Assembly (NCBI RefSeq): GCF_000002865.3
Contig: NW_001865059.1
Coordinates: forward strand, 16,568-30,513
Origin: Monosiga brevicollis MX1
Taxonomy: Eukaryota > Opisthokonta > Choanoflagellata > Craspedida > Salpingoecidae
Direction: 5' to 3'
Length of the DNA: 13,946 nucleotides
A model generated the notes under the pieces. That model was not told the DNA's origin. It saw nothing but the letters and a program-made list of their open reading frames with translations, and did no database searches. The position numbers and the translations under genes were made by a program. Of this stretch, positions 11,401 to 13,946 are shown piece by piece (position 1 is the stretch's first letter; every line of letters starts with the position of its first letter).

Positions 11401-13854
11401 TACCTGCAAAAAGGCGTGCCGTGAATGAAACGAAACAGTGTGTAAAACATCAAGTTTGGGAGCAGCAAGGAAGGCACAAACCTCATCGTCAACATCATTA
11501 ATACGCTCCAATGCCAACAGAGCCGCGCTAATCAAAATTAAAAAGGCTGCGTGTAAGTGTCCTGACAATGTAAACAGGTCGCCCTGGCGGAGGCAACGCG
11601 GGCATGGCAACCCAACTATTCAATGGCAATGAATTCGGCAATAGCCTACCGTTTTGCGAGGGGCCCGGCAGCCAGGCCATTCGTTACCAAAGCATGTGCA
11701 GCCACGGTAGCTGCGAGGCGCACCGAGCTAACGTCCGCACAGCATATCTATTCATGAGGAAGGCGCCAAACGCTGACATCTCATGAACAATGACGCAGCG
11801 CACGCACCGCTCTGGCCGGCCGGCAAGTCGGTGAATTCCTCCAACAAGGCCTCTGAGCCGCATGGGGCCGGACAAAGCTTCGGCTGTCTCTCTCGGGTCA
11901 ACGGCCTACGGGCGGTGCGGTGGAGAAAAAAAAAAAACTTGTTTCGTGAAAATGCTTGTTGACCCTCAGGCCAGGTTACATATCCGCAACACACCTGCCC
12001 AGCAAAGACAGCCGCTTGCGTGATCCAAGCAAGGCAAAAGAGCATGTGGTCATTCGGTAGAGCCGTCTCTCTGATGCAAAAAATCACAACCCCGTAAATC
12101 ATGTCCAGTTCTGCCTGTGCCTCAGGGAGAGCTGCCGCTTGAATGAAGTGCGCGTGACTCTAAACAGAGTAAAGACGATGCAAATTGAGCAATCGAAGGC
12201 TTGTTTGTGGCTATAGCCTCCAGCAAATCGTCTTTCAGATCATCCCAAACCTTGCAGTAGGTGTACAGCACTTGAAGCAAAGCATACAAGGCCTCGGGAA
12301 AGCTGAGAGCCATTTGGGCAAACTGCCGAGGTTGCAAAGTGCGAGGTTATTATGACTCAAAGAACAAAAAGTTGGAGAAGAGCCGAAGGAAAACAAAGGC
12401 CACTTGCTTGAGGGTTGCCGCTGAAACTATCGTGTACCAACAGGTGTGGCAGGCTTGGTTCAAGGGCGCGCAAATCTAGCTGACTTGCATTGTTGCTCTG
12501 TGCAGCCAAGGGCCGAAGGGCTAGCAAATCAAACACGAACGCGGTGACGGCTTCTCGGGCCGTCAAGGTGCGACAGCTACCCATGTTGTCTAGCCACAAT
12601 TTGAGACGGTATGTTTGGATGAGTGCTGCGCGAGGGTGCAGCAGCACGCATGGGAAGCTTGGCGACTTTGTCGCGGATTGAATGGGCTGACCATTGCTTG
12701 TGAGCTCCGAGGAATTGTCATCCACACCCGTTCTAACGCAATTCAAGCATAGCCATTATTAGACGCCGGAAACACATGTGTGCTATCATAGGATGCCAAA
12801 AGCCAAAAATCCCTTGTCACCGAGACGGCGAGGGAGAAAACGCCGCACAAGAGCTCTCAAAAAAGGTGACGTACTGTGTGCTGGCGTCAACAAGCGCTTC
12901 TGACTGTTGTCGTAAATCGCTTGCAATCAGCTGATATGCTTCGTGAAGCACGGCGGAGGAGCTGCATCGTATGGAAAGAACATGGGTGATATTGTTTCAG
13001 CTAACACGTTGAGACTGCAGAATTGTCGCGTGTGATGCAGAACGGACCCGTGCGTCAGCAAACTGGTGTAAATCTCCATGGTTAGCTCAACCACCTGCGT
13101 ATGACCATGAAAACGCAAACTTGAACAGAAGCAACAACCAGCAAAGTGAGCAAAAGATAAGCAAAAGACCTGGTGTCAGGTGGTCATCAGAGCCTACCGG
13201 GAAAAAGGGGACTTGGGCTTCAGTAGGACGGTCGCAAAAGCCACGGGCAGGGATGCACCGCATGCACGCATTACGTCTTGTACATTGTGCAGCCATTGAC
13301 AAAGGTCTGGGACCGAGGGTAGCTGCACGCTGAGCTGCAGCATCATGGTACGCAAGGCTGAATGTTTCAACGCACGAGCAGCAATGAGAAGGGGCAAGAG
13401 ATGCGACTCGTGGTCAAACACAGATTGGGTAGTGAGACACGCCATCAGACCTGTGGTGGCGAACGGTGCAGCATGTGGGCCCGCAGAGAGGAAGAGAGAA
13501 CACATGGTATCTCCGACGAGTTTCAAAAGGCTTTGTGAAAAGTTGGGATTCTCACCAACCCTTAACAGTCTGACAGGCGGTGGTGCAATGCTCATGAGCG
13601 ATGCCTTGGAACTTGGACCTGCTGTCTACAACCTGATGGCCAAGCAAGATCCAAAAGGCTACCAACCGCTCGAGAAGTTCCATTCGCTTTGCGTGATCAT
13701 AGGGTGGAGTGATGGCTTTCATCTTAGTAGAGGGAGCAAGGGCCATTGTCACGGCACAAAAGCAACGAAGCAAACTTTCAACCTTGATCAGGATGTTGCC
13801 TGATACTGTGGTCAAGCAAGCAACAATTTGAGTGTTGATGCAACGGTACACCGG
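2258..13854 (-). CDS. SMG1: SMG1-like PI3K-related kinase (nonsense-mediated decay), 18 exons, N-terminus outside window
   Basis: Exons in coding order (plus coordinates, read on minus): 13560-13854, 13198-13450, 13048-13119, 12875-12961, 12438-12732, 12251-12322, 11995-12159, 11808-11905, 11482-11527, 11317-11403, 10926-11227, 10681-10789, 10498-10560, 10118-10243, 9875-10015, 8386-9718, 2540-8235, 2258-2335. They total 9318 nt, 3105 codons plus TGA, with every junction phase-compatible. Family role: SMG1 phosphorylates SQ/TQ sites of UPF1 with SMG8/SMG9 to drive nonsense-mediated decay, and also acts in genotoxic stress. Seen: N-terminal helical repeats; a FAT region; the kinase core (P-loop-like KTKPKRL, ATP lysine in LFKGMEDLHLDER, catalytic loop GLGDRHLDN, HIDYN in place of DFG, then VPEQVPFR); about 1200 residues before FATC; and a C-terminus ending EGWTPWV. 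The long insertion and HIDYN-VAFEKG separate it from ATM, ATR, mTOR and DNA-PK. Less certain: the 5' end of the second exon (13198-13450), the donor at 10680, and the 11528-11807 intron. The 5' exons continue past the right edge. Confidence 0.92.
2336..2539 (-). other. SMG1: Last SMG1 intron with T/G-only polypyrimidine tract
   Basis: A 204-bp GT-AG intron (GTGCGT donor at 2539, TTTTAG acceptor at 2336). Its length is a multiple of three and it lies in phase 0. No in-frame stop occurs until the TAG formed by the acceptor itself (2336-2338). Retention would therefore add 67 residues, strongly Phe-rich, in place of the last 25 FATC residues. The T-rich part corresponds to the A/C tract listed separately. 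Confidence 0.85.
2398..2480. repeat. A/C-only tract with degenerate (CAAAA)n units
   Basis: Eighty-three consecutive bases on the plus strand are only A or C: an A-run, then irregular CAAAA/CAAAAA units including four near-perfect ones, then another A-run. On the SMG1 sense strand it reads as T-runs and TTTTG units. It is a low-complexity tract inside the last intron, prone to slippage in replication and in sequencing. Confidence 0.95.
2625..5830 (-). other. SMG1: SMG1-specific C-terminal insertion between kinase and FATC
   Basis: About 1070 residues separate the kinase core from FATC, in line with the roughly 1100-residue insertion that marks SMG1 among PIKKs. In human SMG1 this region makes contacts with SMG8/SMG9 and restrains kinase activity (established knowledge). 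Here it is Ala/Leu/Glu/Gln/Arg-rich with few Pro or Gly, has many heptad-like stretches, and looks mostly helical or coiled-coil. No recognisable enzyme motif was seen. It is uninterrupted by introns. Boundaries are approximate. Confidence 0.8.
5831..6720 (-). other. SMG1: SMG1 PIKK catalytic domain within the 5.7-kb exon
   Basis: This segment encodes the PI3K-like protein kinase core. In order: VLPSKTKPKRL (P-loop-like strand); the ATP-contacting lysine of FLFKGMEDLHLDER (codon at 6629-6631); YNVTPLGPRSGLIQWV; the catalytic loop GLGDRHLDN with Asp (codon 6095-6097) and Asn; HIDYN with the metal-binding Asp (codon 6038-6040); and the activation segment FEKGTKLRVPEQVPFRL. It closes with LLTLLEAFVHDPLVDW, typical of SMG1. 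All residues expected for catalysis are present, so an active kinase is inferred. The whole domain lies in one exon with no frame break. Confidence 0.95.
8386..9718 (-). other. SMG1: SMG1 exon 16, central solenoid/FAT-proximal region
   Basis: A 1333-bp exon encodes 444 codons plus one base. Its acceptor (GTGTGTAG) is at 9719-9720 and its donor (GTACGT) begins at 8385. The product is helical and Ala/Leu/Gln-rich, for example YHSTIEVLHGAAF and TLADLIAMQRIVGFLKQHTN. It belongs to the alpha-solenoid leading into the FAT region. It joins phase 1 to the 5.7-kb exon at 8235, completing an Asp codon (LLD-D-VHEGRG). The 150-bp intron between them (8236-8385) stops the local frame at 8327. Confidence 0.85.
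9875..13854 (-). other. SMG1: SMG1 N-terminal solenoid, 15 short exons
   Basis: Fifteen exons of 46-302 bp encode about 737 residues, separated by introns of 78-280 bp. Pieces that match recalled SMG1 sequence include LRFHGHTQVVELTMEIY, AVLHEAYQLIAS, FAQMALSFPEALYALLQVLYTYC, RLTTPLGP followed by PEQTLKAVNDVIRNLAQSL, and ICHQWLRNLHASSLVV with ADAIRHGY. These short similarities, with phase matching, were used to pick splice sites. The region should fold as a HEAT-like arch. The shortest exons (46, 63, 72 and 72 bp) would be missed by ORF-based calling. The first visible exon follows a T-rich tract at 13870-13879, so earlier exons lie beyond 13946. Confidence 0.8.
10684..10691. repeat. G8/C8 homopolymer at end of SMG1 exon 12
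   Basis: Eight G on plus (eight C on the sense strand) lie two codons before the predicted donor at 10680. With exactly eight C the donor falls in phase 0, as the next exon needs. One base more or fewer would break the frame, so an indel here, real or from sequencing, would matter. Confidence 0.9.
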
Positions 13855-13946
13855 CTTGGCAAAGATCAAGCGTATGGAAAAAAAAAACAGGCACAGAGGG
13901 AATTAAAAACAAAAAACGAACAACAAATACACAAAATAAACCAACG

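Noticed and set aside
2258-13854. ATM, ATR, mTOR, DNA-PK or TRRAP as identity of the PIKK
   Set aside because: The HIDYN-VAFEKG segment, the 1000-residue insertion between kinase and FATC, and the EGWTPWV terminus fit SMG1; TRRAP would lack catalytic residues.
13820-13946. First exon or promoter of SMG1 at the right edge
   Set aside because: The sequence before 13854 looks like an intron 3' end (T-rich tract, AAG acceptor), and about 400 N-terminal residues of the family are still missing.
1-13946. CRISPR array, phage, IS element, tRNA or rRNA
   Set aside because: No direct-repeat/spacer pattern, transposase, terminal inverted repeats or RNA gene signature seen; the content is explained by two intron-containing genes.

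Overview
This is a eukaryotic, intron-rich window of about 14 kb holding two converging protein genes. I saw no operon, tRNA, rRNA, CRISPR array or transposase. The exons are short with 78-280 bp GT-AG introns in matching phases, and both proteins belong to eukaryotic families. The compact, GC-rich, intron-dense layout and the resemblance to the animal proteins suggest a unicellular opisthokont, possibly a choanoflagellate. That placement is inference; no phylogeny was run.

Left part, plus strand (219-2047): a complete Nei-like DNA glycosylase/AP lyase of the NEIL1 type. I rebuilt it as 8 exons giving 361 aa. All phases match. The catalytic Pro2-Glu3, the catalytic Lys in the GKEL motif, the void-filling Met/Arg/Phe residues, the H2TH motif and the zincless finger are all visible. 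A (CGT)n microsatellite and a 27-codon upstream ORF precede the start codon.

Middle (2048-2257): the two stop codons are only 210 bp apart, so the two 3' ends lie tail to tail.

Right part, minus strand (13854 down to 2258, continuing past the right edge): most of an SMG1 kinase, the PIKK that phosphorylates UPF1 in nonsense-mediated mRNA decay. I rebuilt 18 exons giving 3105 codons plus stop, all in consistent phase. They cover part of the N-terminal helical solenoid, the FAT region, the PIKK catalytic core, the long C-terminal insertion specific to SMG1, and the FATC tail. About 400 N-terminal residues, judged from recalled human SMG1, should lie beyond the window.

The gene is lopsided: the N-terminal 1181 residues are cut into 16 exons, while one 5.7-kb exon carries about 1900 residues including the kinase. 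A last 78-bp exon holds the end of FATC. I found no undescribed system. The points worth a second look concern gene architecture and splicing: the last SMG1 intron, which is translatable if retained, the GTRCGT-rich splice donors, the intron asymmetry, a 34-bp microexon, and two uncertain splice sites.
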